Source of the DNA: Cutaneotrichosporon cavernicola
Taxonomy: Eukaryota > Basidiomycota > Tremellomycetes > Trichosporonales > Trichosporonaceae
Length of the DNA stretch: 64,000 nucleotides
Direction of reading: 5' to 3'
NCBI RefSeq assembly: GCF_030864355.1
Contig: NC_083394.1
Coordinates: 2,976,001-3,040,000 of the forward strand
Position numbers and translations under genes: made by a program. A model generated the notes under the pieces. That model did not search any database. It was not told the origin of the DNA and worked only from the letters and a program-made list of their open reading frames with translations. Numbering within the stretch: position 1 is the stretch's first letter; every line of letters starts with the position of its first letter. Shown piece by piece: positions 30,637-41,542 of the stretch.

Positions 30637-31221
30637 TGTGTTTGTGTATGTGTAACAAGAGCGTGTTGTCCAACTCACATCGCAGCATCTTTGTCCGGCA
30701 CACGGGCCGACTTCTTCAGGCGTAGTTTCTGCTGGCTGGTATTTAAAGGGGGTAGTGGCGTACACAGACGATTGTTATTGATGGAATCCGGACCCGAGAT
30801 TGCCAAGTCCTCAGGGTGGCTCTGAAGCACGCGTGTCGGACGTAGCCGACCATCTGCCCAGTGTACCAGTGTACCAGTGTACCACTGTACCAGAGTGTGC
30901 GCAACACGTGTCCAGTTGGTTTGTATCACCTACAGTTAATACGCGCTAGTTGAGGCGTAGGTGAGTAGGTGCAAAGTTGCCCAAAGCTTGGGGATCTAGG
31001 GAGAGTGTGATGTCAATCTGATCGGTTCATCGTTGGATCAGGTAGGGTCCATGCTTTCGGAATCAATCCGATCAATCGACCGACTCGCATGCGACGCCTT
31101 ATCCCGCGCCACCCGTTGCCTCTATCTTCACGTCTTCGGGTTCACAATACGATACAGGTATCAGGTGCAATCAATGCTATGTGGCCACGAGGCCAACTGC
31201 TGGCAATGCCCGACCTCTGAC
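30637..31221. other. Intergenic, F-box copy 2 promoter
   Basis: 585 bases with the promoter of copy 2 and the NPC2 3' end. Contains TATTTAAA-like sequence near 30740 and the 8-bp repeat at 30859..30897. Confidence 0.4.
30859..30897. repeat. 8-bp tandem repeat
   Basis: CAGTGTAC at 30859, 30867 and 30875, followed by one diverged unit, about 220 bases upstream of F-box-like copy 2. Confidence 0.8.
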
Positions 31222-32067
31222 CTAGTCCTTGGGCGGCATAAAGTCGACAATCAGGTCGAGGCAGGCCAGGTCGTCGTCGTCGGCAGTGTACGCGCGGACG
31301 TTGACGATAAACTTGGCTGCGAGTCAGTGGAGCGTGGGGCTTGAAGCGGGCAGGAACCTCACCCCTGGGGATCTCCTTGGGAAGGTCAACCTTCTGGACG
31401 ACAGTGTAGTCGCCCTCTTGGACGGGGCACTGGATGGTCGCGTTGGCGTTGCGTCTGTCGTTAGTCACTGCCCAGGTGACTGGAAGGATACTCACGCCTC
31501 CTCGCACAGGTCATACCGCTTCTGGAGCAGCTTGATCAGGCCGAGCTTGACCGTCACATCGGCGTACGCGCCATCCTGAGATTCAGCAGTGGCCCCTTCC
31601 TCGCTAGGGTGCAAAGCAAGATGCGATCTCAGATGCCCACATTCTCGCCCCTCACCATCACGCACCTCAATCACCTCAGCAGCCGAGGCCTTGACCTTGA
31701 CCTCGAGCTCCTTGCCGGGCTTGGGAGGGTCGGGGCTGAGCTCAATGCTCTCGATTTGGCTGGTATCAGCGATTGGGTGGCAAAACGCGCGGCGAAACGC
31801 GGTATGCTCGGAGCCGGAACCTCATGGCACATACATCGGATCCGTAGGGAGACCTGTTGTCAGTAATGCAGCAATTCACGCGTCGCGTTCCAAGCACCTA
31901 CCGCAGTCGACATAGCGCCACGAGTCAAAAGTGTAGACAGGGCCGTCGGTGGGGAGCTGGACGTTGCCGCCGAGGACGTTGGCGACGATGCCCAGTGCGT
32001 CACCTGTGATACCGGCAGAAGCGGACGTGGCTAGGGCGGGGAGGAGGGCAAGGAGAGAGAGACGCAT
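31222..32067 (-). CDS. NPC2: NPC2/PG-PI transfer protein (ML domain)
   Basis: Secreted or vacuolar sterol/phospholipid-binding protein. Six exons inferred: 31902..32067, 31835..31853, 31666..31759, 31496..31575, 31363..31454, 31222..31316 (181 aa). Exon 2 is a 19-nt microexon; introns are 48, 75, 90, 41 and 46 nt. Spliced product: signal peptide MRLSLLALLPALATSASAG, then WRYVDCGLPTDPIQIESIEL, SPDPPKPGKELEV, GAYADVTVKLGLIKLLQKRY, DLCEEARNANATIQCPV, DYTVVQKVDLPKEIPRAKF, and AYTADDDDLACLDLIVDF. This closely matches the fungal PG/PI-TP pattern, including the disulfide Cys. The 90-nt intron 3 has no stop in frame; it is treated as intron because its removal restores VIEDGAYADV. Confidence 0.93.
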
Positions 32068-32350
32068 GATGGATGCACTCTCCAAGATGTGGAGTTGAGA
32101 GTGTTGTTATAGGAGAAGGAAGGGGGTGGGGAATGACGTCTGAATGGCTGGGGTGGAGTGGAGTGGTATGGGTGCAATCGGCAGCCACAGCTCATTTTGA
32201 TCCCGCTGTGGCGCGGTCCCGAACAGCCACGGTTAAACAAGTTCCAACAACAGAGTTGAATGCCTGATGCATATAATCCACTAATGGGTCTATTTTGTAA
32301 AATCTATCAGATGATGACGTTCTCCGTACCTCCATACCCCAACCTAAGCT
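32068..32350. other. Intergenic, NPC2 promoter
   Basis: 283 bases between the NPC2 start and the MFS transporter stop. No gene seen. Confidence 0.35.
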
Positions 32351-34418
32351 CTAAGGAACAATCATTTGGGCACTACGATCGTCCCGCGTGTTGCACCGTA
32401 CTGGGGCAATACCGGGGCATGTGGGAGACGCCGCTCGGGAGGGCGGTGCGCCGTAGACGAGCTCGTCGGCAAGCTCGTCGCCATCATCGCCATTGTCGAG
32501 CTCGTCCTTCTCCTCAATCGCGCCGAGCTCGGGGTCGCCACCGGTGCGTTTGGCCGCAGTAACCCTCACAATCTCCTCCATGCGATCGTCCGAATCACGG
32601 CCGCGCTTTGTCAGACGCCGGATGCGCCGTCCGTACTTGATGAGAATGAGGGGAACGGGTACGAAGACGAGACATAGGAACGCGACGAGGGTGGACGCCC
32701 AGTTGATGCCCAGCGCATCGTACATCTTCAGGGTGGTGAGTGGTAGAACCACGCCCATGATGGAACGCACGACCGTTCCGCCCGCCAGAACCGAGGCGGC
32801 GTTGTGGCAGAACATGTCAACGAGGTAGTTGTTACACGCGAGAAAGATGAGGACGAGACCAGCGCCGTAGGGTACCGTTGCGGCTATGGGGACAATCCAG
32901 TGGATCGAGGTGGGAACGCACGTCCACGCAAAGACGAAGAGGCCGAGAGGCAAGAGTGTGGCTCCAATTAGGCCTGTCGGCAGGCGGGCCTCTGGGGGCA
33001 GCGCACCCTTCTCCTGCAACTCGCGAGCGTACTTGGGATTTCCGGCAAAGATCATGTACCCAAGAGCGGTGTTGGAGCCAACCGCGATGCCGATGAAGGC
33101 AAGCGCGGCAATACCGGGCGACCAGCCACGCGCTCCCTGGAAGACGAGCGGGAACGAGGCTGCCGTTAGCAGTGTCTGGGTGACAACGACAATAATGTAC
33201 TCACTGAATTGCATGTACAGAAGGCCGAAGATGACAGCCATGTAAATCGAGAAGACGAACACAATCGGCTCGGTGAAAAGGAGGATGTACGGCATCTTGA
33301 ACTGGTTGATAACAAGGTCGCGATGGTTGAGGGGTGTGATCACGTCGTCCTCGCAGCGGTAGACGCGGCCTGTTGCTTCAGAGAGCTTATGCGCGCGCTT
33401 GCGCAACAAGACAGGTCCGTACGTCTCGGGGATGAACACGATGTGCATGACCGTGAGGACGCCAGCAAATATGGCTGTAACGGCAGCGACCCACCGCCAT
33501 CCTTCAGCATACGAGAGGAAGCCGCCGCAGATTGGCCCGATGACAGGCCCGAGCCACGGCATGACGCCAAACACACCCATCGCGAGACCGCGGTCCGAGC
33601 TCTCAAACATGTCGCTGATAAGACCACCAGCGCTGGTCATGGACGAGCACCCGAACATGCCGGCCAGGAAACGGAGGATGAGCATCGCATTTAGTGTTGG
33701 TGCGCCGCACACGCCCGCGTCAAACGCCGTGAGTGGGATGAACGTGATGATGTATGTTAGGCGACGACCAAAAACCTCCGAGAATGGCGCCCACAGGAAG
33801 GGTCCAAGCACAAAGCCGAGAATATAGATGCCGGTCACTGGTGTGAGTACAGGATCGCAGTTGGCCGAGGCAAGCCCTGGCTCCTGGCTCCCGCCGCCGC
33901 CCGCCGCAGATGCAACTCACCCATGATGTACATCTGGTCGTTGTGGTTGGGAAAGTCGTGCCGGATACTTTTCATGGCAGAGGATAGGACTGACGACCCC
34001 ATTGTGACGGATAGTGTTCCCATCGCGGCTGACATCAGCGTTGAGCGAGATCAGCGATGGATGAGGCGGTCCCTGCCCGTGCCTCATGCTGTGCGTGGCG
34101 TCCACATTTTTCCAGCACTGACTCACCAAGAATCGTCAAAGTCCACCTGTATAGTGGGCTCCAGCGATATGGATTTTCGGTGTCGTGAGGGAGCCACATG
34201 ACGACAAATGGGTCCTCCTCCGTACCGGCGCCCTTGTACTCGTGCGCGACGATGGCGCGCCAGTCCATCGGGGCCCTGCGCCATGGTCGACGAGGCAGAG
34301 TGAGGTCGCCTGTGCCTTCTGACCTGTCGTCTGGAATAAACCCCACGATCGTCTTGACGTCGGTGCTCGACACGTTCGACACGCTCGACTCTGGCCCCGG
34401 CGTATGTCGTGTTCCCAT
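32351..34418 (-). CDS. MFS transporter, DHA1 (12-TM drug:H+ antiporter) type
   Basis: Three exons inferred: 34127..34418, 33921..34028, 32351..33837 (628 aa), introns 98 and 83 nt. The N-terminal cytoplasmic part (about 95 aa) ends in ENPYRWSPLYRWTLTIL, the usual entry to TM1 in fungal DHA1 proteins (Flr1/Tpo1/Qdr-like). Exon 2 codes TM1 (MGTLSVTMGSSVLSSAMKS) and exon 3 starts with VTGIYILGFVLGPFLWAPFS and FGRR. The central loop (KLSEATGRVYRC...) is typical, and the C-terminal tail (about 100 aa) is acidic. The substrate cannot be told from sequence: multidrug, polyamine or other export is possible. Confidence 0.88.
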
Positions 34419-35533
34419 GGTATCAGAGTAATGTCGACATACAGACACGCCCCAAAGCCACTAGATGCATCAGTCCTCCCAAGTTTCGGATCCAAGGGGC
34501 TTTGCTTGCAAAGCAGATTTCTGGAGTAGGGGCTCTTGGCAGGTCGCCCCGCAAGTCGCCCCGGCTACTGGCACCTCGGGTCGGCCAGATCCGACAAGGT
34601 CATGCTGGCTCCAGTCCCATGACAGGAATCCTCTGGCGTCTGGGCCTGGGCTTCTCTTGGGCCCTTGGTGGGGAATTCCGCAAGAGATGAGCCCGCTATA
34701 ATCTGCGTCTCACTGCACCCAGAGCGACCCAGGGTTGCAGTCGGTGAAATCCGACCGTACAGTAGAACAGTAAGCCCGCCCAGTGCAATCTGAAAATCAT
34801 CCGCGGTCCAGGTCCCATGTCGTCCGAGGAATTTATGAGACAATCAACTCCTTTACGACGAGCCCAGTTCATCAGTGTTATTGCCCCACGCTGTTCCGCT
34901 GACTAACTCTGGTGAGGAATGGTCGGCATTTTATGATTTCAAGCTTTGTCATGAGATACTCACGTGCGGCTACAGTTAGGTTGCCTGAATCGGAGCTTCT
35001 ACATTCAGGTGACCTGAATTGCAGCCGCCAACCCAACCAATTGACATGGGTCTGCGCCGTTGATTCGCTACCTCCCCATTCCAGTGTCCACGGTGGACGA
35101 AGCCATCCCGAGGTCCCTGCGGAGCTCATCTGCGGCCTCGGAGGACCGAGATCCCTGAGTCTAAGCTGCGGTCATCGCTAATCGTACTAGCATGTGGATG
35201 CCGAGCTGCGATGACGCCCAGAATGCTAGGATAGCGGTTTTGCGGCCCTGCGTGGTCGATGGTGTGCACCACCACAGCATAGAGGACAGGACAGGCACCT
35301 CCTTGAAGAGCAAGGACCCGCTGAGAAAGGCGAAAGGAGACAGCCAGCGCATCATCAACCGCCCTTGAATAGGAAGGCTTTTCCAATTGTGAAAGCAGCC
35401 TGGAGGAAATGATGATAGAGCGGAACGAAAAGGTGCCAACGGACAACAAAGGTTGTATGACCGCTGAGCGCTGGCAGATGTGTCGTGAACGTGATACGTG
35501 TACAGCTACAACAAGATAACGATGCCATTTGGC
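34419..35533. other. Intergenic, DHA1 transporter promoter
   Basis: About 1.1 kb without a supported gene; holds the transporter promoter and the ING gene 3' end. Contains paired TCGCCCCG blocks (34545-34565) and a TGCCTGAATCGGAGCTTCTA element (about 34983) that resembles a sequence at 46258. Confidence 0.4.
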
Positions 35534-36586
35534 CTACTTCTTGCGCCCTTTGCGTTCCCGCTTGCCGTCGCTGGACATGAGCCCGAGCATCTTGACGCAC
35601 TCAGGGCAATACCACGTCTCAGGTAATGGTGCAGTGAGATTGACACATTTGACGTGGAACAGTTGTCAGCCAACCTCAACCTCACATAATCACGTACCCA
35701 TTCGTACTTGCACTTGTCGTTGTCGCAGCCGATCATCTCGCCAAAGCTCTTCTGCTGGCAGAAGCAGTACAGCTGGTCGTCGGCCTCGACCTCGGTTCCG
35801 TCGATGATATCCACCTCCATCTCGACCTCGGGCTCGGGCTCGGGTTCAGGCTCGACGCTCATGGCAAGACTGTGACCGCGACCACGTCCACGCGAGCCAG
35901 CACGACTCCCCGCACCGCTCCGAGGTACTGGAGGCGGAGGCATACTGCCCTGCCGGGGCGAGTTGGAGCCGCTGTGGTGACCGCCAATTTGTGCCAATGG
36001 CGTCCCCTTCTTCGTGCGCTTGGGTATCGCCTCGGGAGTTGCGAAACGGACTTCAAGCTCTTCCTCATCGACGTCCATCCCGCCCACGCGGCGCCACTCG
36101 GCACGGCCCCGTTCGCGGGCGCGGGACACGATCCGCTCCAACCGTTCTGCAAGCTTCACCTTGTCGTCCTGCAGCTGCTGGATCTTGGCCCATTCGCCCT
36201 GGATCTTGGCAATGTTCTGCGCGTCTTTCGTTGTCAAGTGGGCCGTGGGGATTGGGGTGCCCACAGGAATCGGGAGCGCAAAGTTGGCGGCCGCCGGAGC
36301 CGTACTGGCGTTCATGTTCTTGATGCTCTTTGTCAGGCCATAATGTCGCTGGTTAGTGCGGTTGACGAGTTCTAGCGGTCAGGAACGTCAGTGGGCTACA
36401 CACGGGAGATGCGCTCGTCCTTGTCCCTGATTTCGGCCAGCAGAAACGCCACTTCGCCGGGCAGATTGTCCAGGCCTCACTGTCAGTCTTGATGGGCAAT
36501 CACGTACTGTGTACAAATTCAGACGCTGCTATTGCTGCCTCTTCGGCGTTGAAGTGTGAATGGACCTGTAAAGGTGTCGAGGTCAT
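35534..36586 (-). CDS. ING-family PHD-finger protein
   Basis: Chromatin reader subunit of histone acetyltransferase or deacetylase complexes (yeast Yng1/Yng2/Pho23 relatives). Four exons inferred: 36508..36586, 36404..36475, 35698..36371, 35534..35659 (316 aa). Introns 1 and 2 are both 32 nt. ING N-terminal helix region: [53 protein letters not shown]. Basic/low-complexity middle with [18 protein letters not shown] finger: [20 protein letters not shown], then KYEW joined to [20 protein letters not shown]. Joining the two PHD halves needs a 38-nt intron that ends in TG rather than AG; without it the finger loses its last Zn ligands. Confidence 0.87.
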
Positions 36587-36858
36587 GTTGGATTGTTATG
36601 ATGTGATGAAGGTCCCGAGAGGAGTGTCAAGTGGAGCATTTGTATGGGTGGAGTACCTCCACCGGGCCACAAGATGATCCGAACGGTATTCTCGATATTT
36701 TTCAATCATTAATCCTGTGGGGCTCCAAAACCCTATCACTGAATTGTTGCCCCACATCAGCATCACCCAGAATCACCATCGTCACCGGAATCAGTCCCTC
36801 ATCACTCTCATCTACTCGGTCGATCTTCACTCTCGGCGTCTGCACAACAGCTCATCTG
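36587..36858. promoter_or_regulatory. Divergent promoter, ING / FOL1
   Basis: 272 bases between the two divergent starts; likely shared promoter. No other feature. Confidence 0.45.
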
Positions 36859-39165
36859 ATGACCGATAGAATCACGGTCGCAGGGCTCTCCTGCCACCTC
36901 GCCAACGGCGCTGGCCCATCGGCTTTCGGTCTCACCCCGCCTCCGCCCTGCCCTCTCGAGCTCCAGCTTGACATCGACCTTCTCCCCGGCGTCGTACCGC
37001 ACTGCGTCGACGAGGACGACATGAACGGCCTCGGCGTCAACTACTCGTCCGTATCCAAAGCGGTGTATGCCGCCGTGGCGGACCCGAAACGCGTATTCCC
37101 CAACCCGTCGACGATTCTGCGCGAGGCCGCCGTGGTCGCACTCCGCCTGCCCGCCGTCGCTGGGGTGACTGTCCGTGCGCGCCTGCCGAGAGCGCTCCTA
37201 CAGGCCCAGTCTGCCGACTACACGCAGTACTTTTCCCGGTCGAGCCCACCGTCCACTCTTCCCCAGCCGACATGCACGATCCGCGATCTACGTGTCAATT
37301 GCGTCATCGGGCTGCACCCACACGAAAGGGCTGAGCGCCAACGCCTCGAGGCGGATATTACCGTCGACGGGTATGAGCCTAAGAGTTGGGACCACAGAGT
37401 TTTCGCAGACGAGGCGTTTACTGTGAGCTTTGACGTGAATTCTCTAACTAACATTAGTGGCTCGACAAGTCGGAGTTTGGCACACTCGAGTCTCTCGTTG
37501 ACTCGTTTGCGCGGCACCTCCTCTCCCTTCCGATACTGTCTACGCCAAAAGCCCGGGTTGATGTGACACTTCGCAAGCCGTCAGCTCTTCCGTTCGCGAC
37601 GCCCGCTATCCGGGCCTCGCGGAATGCTGCGTCATTTGCCAAGCGTGGCGGTGTCTATCCCGTGGGCACTCGCTTCCACTCGTCTACAGTGGCCAACGCC
37701 GCAAACACTCCCCCGCGCGTGTTCATCGCCGTCGGGTCCAACCTCGGCGACCGTGTTGGCTATGTGCGGCGTGCGGTACAGTTACTCCAGGAGGGGGGCT
37801 GCATTCTCGTCGACACGAGCCGGCTGTATGAGAGTGCGCCGATGTATGTCGAGGACCAGGAACGCTTCCTCAACGGAGCCGTTGAAGTGAGTCTTCACGA
37901 GAGCTTGGCTCACACAGATCCAAACAAGCCTCAAGCCCTTTGAGCTCCTGCGCCTGCTGAAGCGAATCGAGCTCGAGGTCGGGCGCATCAAGACGTACCG
38001 CAACGGGCCGCGCGTCATCGACCTTGACCTCGTCGCGTACGGTAACGAGGTGGTGCATATCGGCGAACCGGGCGACGAGCCGGACGAGGATGGCGTGGGC
38101 TGGCTCACAGTGCCTCACGCCTCCTTGGCTGAGCGCGAGTTTGTGCTCCGCCCTCTTGCTGAGTGAGCTCGAGCTGGTCCCCTAGCTGACAGCAGTATCG
38201 CGCCCGACTTCACCCCACCTGGGCTCCTGCCGATCTCAGAGCTCCTCGCGCGTGCCCCACCAGGCCGTCTAGAGCCTGTCATTCCCTTCCCCTATCCCGC
38301 CCGCCCGCTGCGCCTTACGACCCCTTCAACACCCGCCATCATGGCAATCTTCAACGCGACGCCCGACTCGTTCTCGGACGGACACGTGACGCGGACTGAC
38401 ACGGCGCACGCGGTCCGCATGTGCGAGAACATGATGGCGGCGCCAAACCCGCCTGCCATCATTGACATCGGGGGCATGTCGACGCGTCCGAATGCCGAGC
38501 CGTGCACTGAGGAAGAGGAACTGGCGCGAGTGATCCCGCTCGTCCAGGCCGCACGAAGGAGGAGCAGTCCGCTCGCAACAGTCCCCCTCTCGGTGGACAC
38601 GTATCGCGCGTCAGTGGCTCGCGCGGCCGTCGAGGCCGGAGCGAGCTGCATCAATGACGTCCGTGGCGGCCGCGAGCCGGGCATGCTGGCCGCCATGGCA
38701 TACGCCGACGTTCCTGTTGTGCTGATGCACTCCCGCGGCGACTCGGTCAGTATGCTGGCTGCCGAGAGCAAGGGGTATGCCGGCGGCGTGCTGGCCGGTG
38801 TGCGCTCCGAGCTCGCCGAGGCCGTGGCAGCGGCCAAGGCAGCAGGCGTGAAGCGGTGGGACATTGTGTTAGACCCAGGACTCGGCTTTGCCAAGTCGCA
38901 TGACGACCATCTTCGCCTGCTCCGTGACATTGGACAATTTGCGACTGGAGATCTCGCGGGGTACTCGCTGCTCGTTGGCGCGAGCCGTAAGCGCTTCGTC
39001 GGCCAGGTTACTGGCCGCAAGGTTGCGAGTGAGCGGGGTTCGGGCGACGCCGCCATCAACACGCTCTGCGCGATGAGCGGGGCGGTCGACGTGCTCCGCG
39101 TGCATGACCCTCAGGCGGCGGCCGAAACAGTCAAGATGGCCATCGCGATCCGGGATATCAAGTAG
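36859..39165 (+). CDS. FOL1: Trifunctional folate synthesis protein (DHNA / HPPK / DHPS)
   Basis: Dihydroneopterin aldolase, hydroxymethyl-dihydropterin pyrophosphokinase and dihydropteroate synthase in one chain, target of sulfonamides. Four exons inferred: 36859..37422, 37458..37886, 37918..38162, 38196..39165 (735 aa); introns 35, 31 and 33 nt. Residues 1-230: two aldolase-like units (second with CTIRDLRVNCVIGLHPHER). HPPK about 270-440: VFIAVGSNLGDRVGYVRRAV, SAPMYVEDQERFLNGAVEI and GPRVIDLDLVAYGNEV. DHPS about 465-735: MAIFNATPDSFSDGH, IIDIGGMSTRP, GASCINDVRGG, LDPGLGFAKS and SLLVGASRKRF. Fungal homologues are mitochondrial or cytosolic; no clear presequence is seen here. The DHPS motif has GGM where most enzymes have GGQ or GGE. 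Confidence 0.95.
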
Positions 39166-39287
39166 AATAGACACAAATGCATAGTCCTTCTGAGTGATCT
39201 CCATTGCTGCTGTTGCCCTTCAATTCTTCTCATACCCCTCTCCCTGTCTGTTGCCCCATGTCCCCAGCTACGCTTCCGCCCTCGTTA

Positions 39288-39522
39288 TCCTTACGGTCAG
39301 CCAAGCCAGTGGAGACGTACAGATACGCTGTGTACTATGACACACGCACTCGGAGGCGGCGCCGCACCGCTGCAGCGCACCGCCGCCATACGCAAAGCAC
39401 ACCCAGTGGCATGACTCTGCCGTCCACTGGTTACAGCCCCGGCTTCTACCGTTCGACATGTCGGTGCGCCCGGGGACTGGCGCCGCTGCCGTAAGAGTGA
39501 GGAGCAGGAGGAGCGCTTTCAT
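39288..39522 (-). CDS. Small secreted six-Cys peptide, defensin-like (CS-alpha-beta pattern)
   Basis: Two exons inferred: 39321..39522 and 39288..39289 (67 aa). Signal peptide MKALLLLLTLTAAA at the ATG at 39522; an in-frame ATG 20 codons upstream (39582) would extend it. Mature region has Cys at 30, 38, 42, 53, 59 and 61: C-x7-C-x3-C-x10-C-x5-C-x-C, the spacing of CS-alpha-beta defensins. A canonical 31-nt intron (GTACGT...CTGACCGTAAG) would be removed in the middle of the next codon, joining T to GA and making a TGA stop right after CHSTQRI, so exactly six Cys remain. Unspliced, the ORF runs 84 aa with a seventh Cys. The usual Gly-x-Cys before the fourth Cys is absent. Antimicrobial role is inference. 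Confidence 0.55.
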
Positions 39523-39832
39523 GGTGGGTTGGGAGGGTAAGAAGAGGAGCAGGATACGTATATGAGTATATGAATGTCTCATGAACGGGACGTTTGGGTT
39601 TGGGTAGAGTTTTCAGTTCAATCTGCTTGGAGGCTGGTGTCACTAAGGTTGTGGGGATAACCAGACCAAGAGTGTATACCAGACTCAGAGTTTAGACCCA
39701 GAGCATATACCAGACCCAGAGTAGTACCAGACCAAGAGTCTAGAACCAGACCCAACTTGTAAGTACTTGTAGTACGAATCTAGCCGCCAAAAGAGGTATG
39801 CCACGTGGATCTACAGTCTACAGTGGCATCTC
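39523..39832. other. Intergenic with degenerate repeat
   Basis: 310 bases between the six-Cys peptide start and the ALG3 stop. Contains a TATA-like ATATACTCATATACG about 40 bases before the peptide start (reverse strand) and a degenerate repeat at 39660..39757. Confidence 0.45.
39660..39757 (+). repeat. Degenerate ACCAGACCCAGAG repeat
   Basis: About five imperfect copies of an ACCAGA-(C/T)CCAGAG unit spaced 18-27 bases; 3' flank of ALG3. Confidence 0.7.
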
Positions 39833-41326
39833 TCACTCGTCCTTTTCGTCTGTCACTTCGGAGGGCTTGCCCCCAGTGGCCCAGAGACCCGAGATCATGA
39901 CGACGTGTGCGGCGAGCATGAGCGCGCTGGATCGCGGTGTGGCGGGGTACGTGTCCCATGCCTTTTCGAGCATGGCTGGGATTCCTAAGCTGATGTCAGA
40001 TTTGGTGCTGGTTGGACTCACATGAGGCCCCACTGTCCCCATCCGCCGCCGAGGTAGAGGAGGAACGGGATTTGATGAAAGTACCACGTCTGGAATTGGT
40101 AGTGCAGAGAACGAGCACATGCCATTCCAATGAGGTTTGATGAGAAGAGGACGAGGGGGAGGTGAGAGGATGCGAGTTGACCGGGGAGGACGGCGGGCTG
40201 GAACATCGCTCGGGGGCTGTATAGGCCTGTTGAGAGGACGGCCCGAGTTCCACCGGGGACAGGACACCAGCGATACAAGCCGAAGAGGATTAGGAGGGCT
40301 AGGTGGATGAGGAGGAGGAGGCTTCCGAATGATTTGGAGAGGAAGATGGACTCGGGGACAAAGCGCCAGTTCACCGTCCACTGGTATAGGAAGGAGCGGG
40401 AGAAGTCGAACGCGGCGGCAAAGTAGATACGCAGCTGGGCTGGTGTTTCGAAGAATGAAAATCCTGCCAGTGCGAGCTGGACCAAGGAGATGATGACGAG
40501 GCTGTCAAGGGTTCCGACAGCGCCGCGGAACTGGAATAGGACGACGAGGAGACCGGGCAGGAAGAGGAGGATGTTCATCTTGATCCCTAGGGCTAGGGAG
40601 AAGAGGAAACTCCCAATCTTCCAGTACTCGAGCTGGAGGCCGACGACGGCGGCATAGAGCAAGATCATAGCCAGGGGATCGTTGAACAGGCGGAGGAGGT
40701 AGATCGAGTGTGAGCGTTTAGACAGTACCAGCGGGATAAGCAGCCACTGTGGGATATGCCGATCGCGCCCGGCGAGATAGTAAACAGTGGCGGTGAGGAC
40801 GAGTGTGCCCTGCTCGACCGCGAGCCAGATATACTGCGCGGCGCGCTCACGCGGGACGGGGAGGAGCTGGTGCAGCGCAGTGTATATGTACAGATGGAGG
40901 GCGGGGTAGACTAGTGGTCCCGTCTCGCCCTCGATCTTGCTGTAGTCCCTCTCGCCGGACAGGAACATGTCTACCTGCTGCATATAAGCTGGCCAGTCGA
41001 TTTTGGTATCTTGTATCAGCGGGATATGGGGGATGCGTACATGGCACTCTGAGGATGATTGCCACGCCGAGGACGAGGTTGAAGGCTGTTAGGAGGACGG
41101 CTAGGGGCCAAAAGTGGGAGCGGTCGAAGAGAAGAGACTGGGCTGTGCCGACTGGATCTTGGAGTGTGCGGAGGGGGAGGGAGAGGAGGGTGGAGATGGT
41201 TGTTTGGGATGGGGACGGAGGGAGTGTGGGTGGTTTCGGTGCCTCAGCGACGTTAGCCATCACGGGCGCTGGAGTAGCGACCTGTTTCGGTGACTGCTTG
41301 GCTGCTGTCTTTCGTTTTGGCGGCAT
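39833..41326 (-). CDS. ALG3: Dol-P-Man:Man5GlcNAc2-PP-Dol alpha-1,3-mannosyltransferase
   Basis: Adds the first luminal mannose to the dolichol-linked N-glycan precursor in the ER (GT58). Three exons inferred: 41041..41326, 40022..41009, 39833..39989 (476 aa); introns 31 and 32 nt. The first junction produces YTKIDWPAYMQQVDMFLSGE, followed by DYSKIEGETGPLVYPALHLY, the family hallmark. Several hydrophobic spans follow (RSHSIYLLRLFNDPLAM, SFLFSLALGIKMNILLFLPG), and NLIGMACARSLHYQFQTWYF near the C-terminus. The N-terminus (1-45) is Lys/Pro-rich cytosolic. Divergent from the NIP30-like gene (216 bases between starts). Confidence 0.93.
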
Positions 41327-41542
41327 GGTGAGACGAGAGAGTGTGAAGGCAGTGAAGCAGGAGGATCTCAACTCGCTGCATTGGATGGAGCAGACACGCC
41401 TCCACTTTGGCTTGATGCCACGTGCCGTACTGGTGCCCCGCACAACTTTGCTTCCGTCGCGGCTTTGTTGTGGAAACGTCTAACGCCCAACGTCGCCAAG
41501 AACACCTTCCTCGCCATCCATCTTCACTCGGACACCGCAGCC

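Noticed and set aside
38292..39062. 256-codon reverse ORF opposite the DHPS part of FOL1
   Set aside because: Antisense of a conserved domain, low-complexity Ser/Ala composition, no family likeness.
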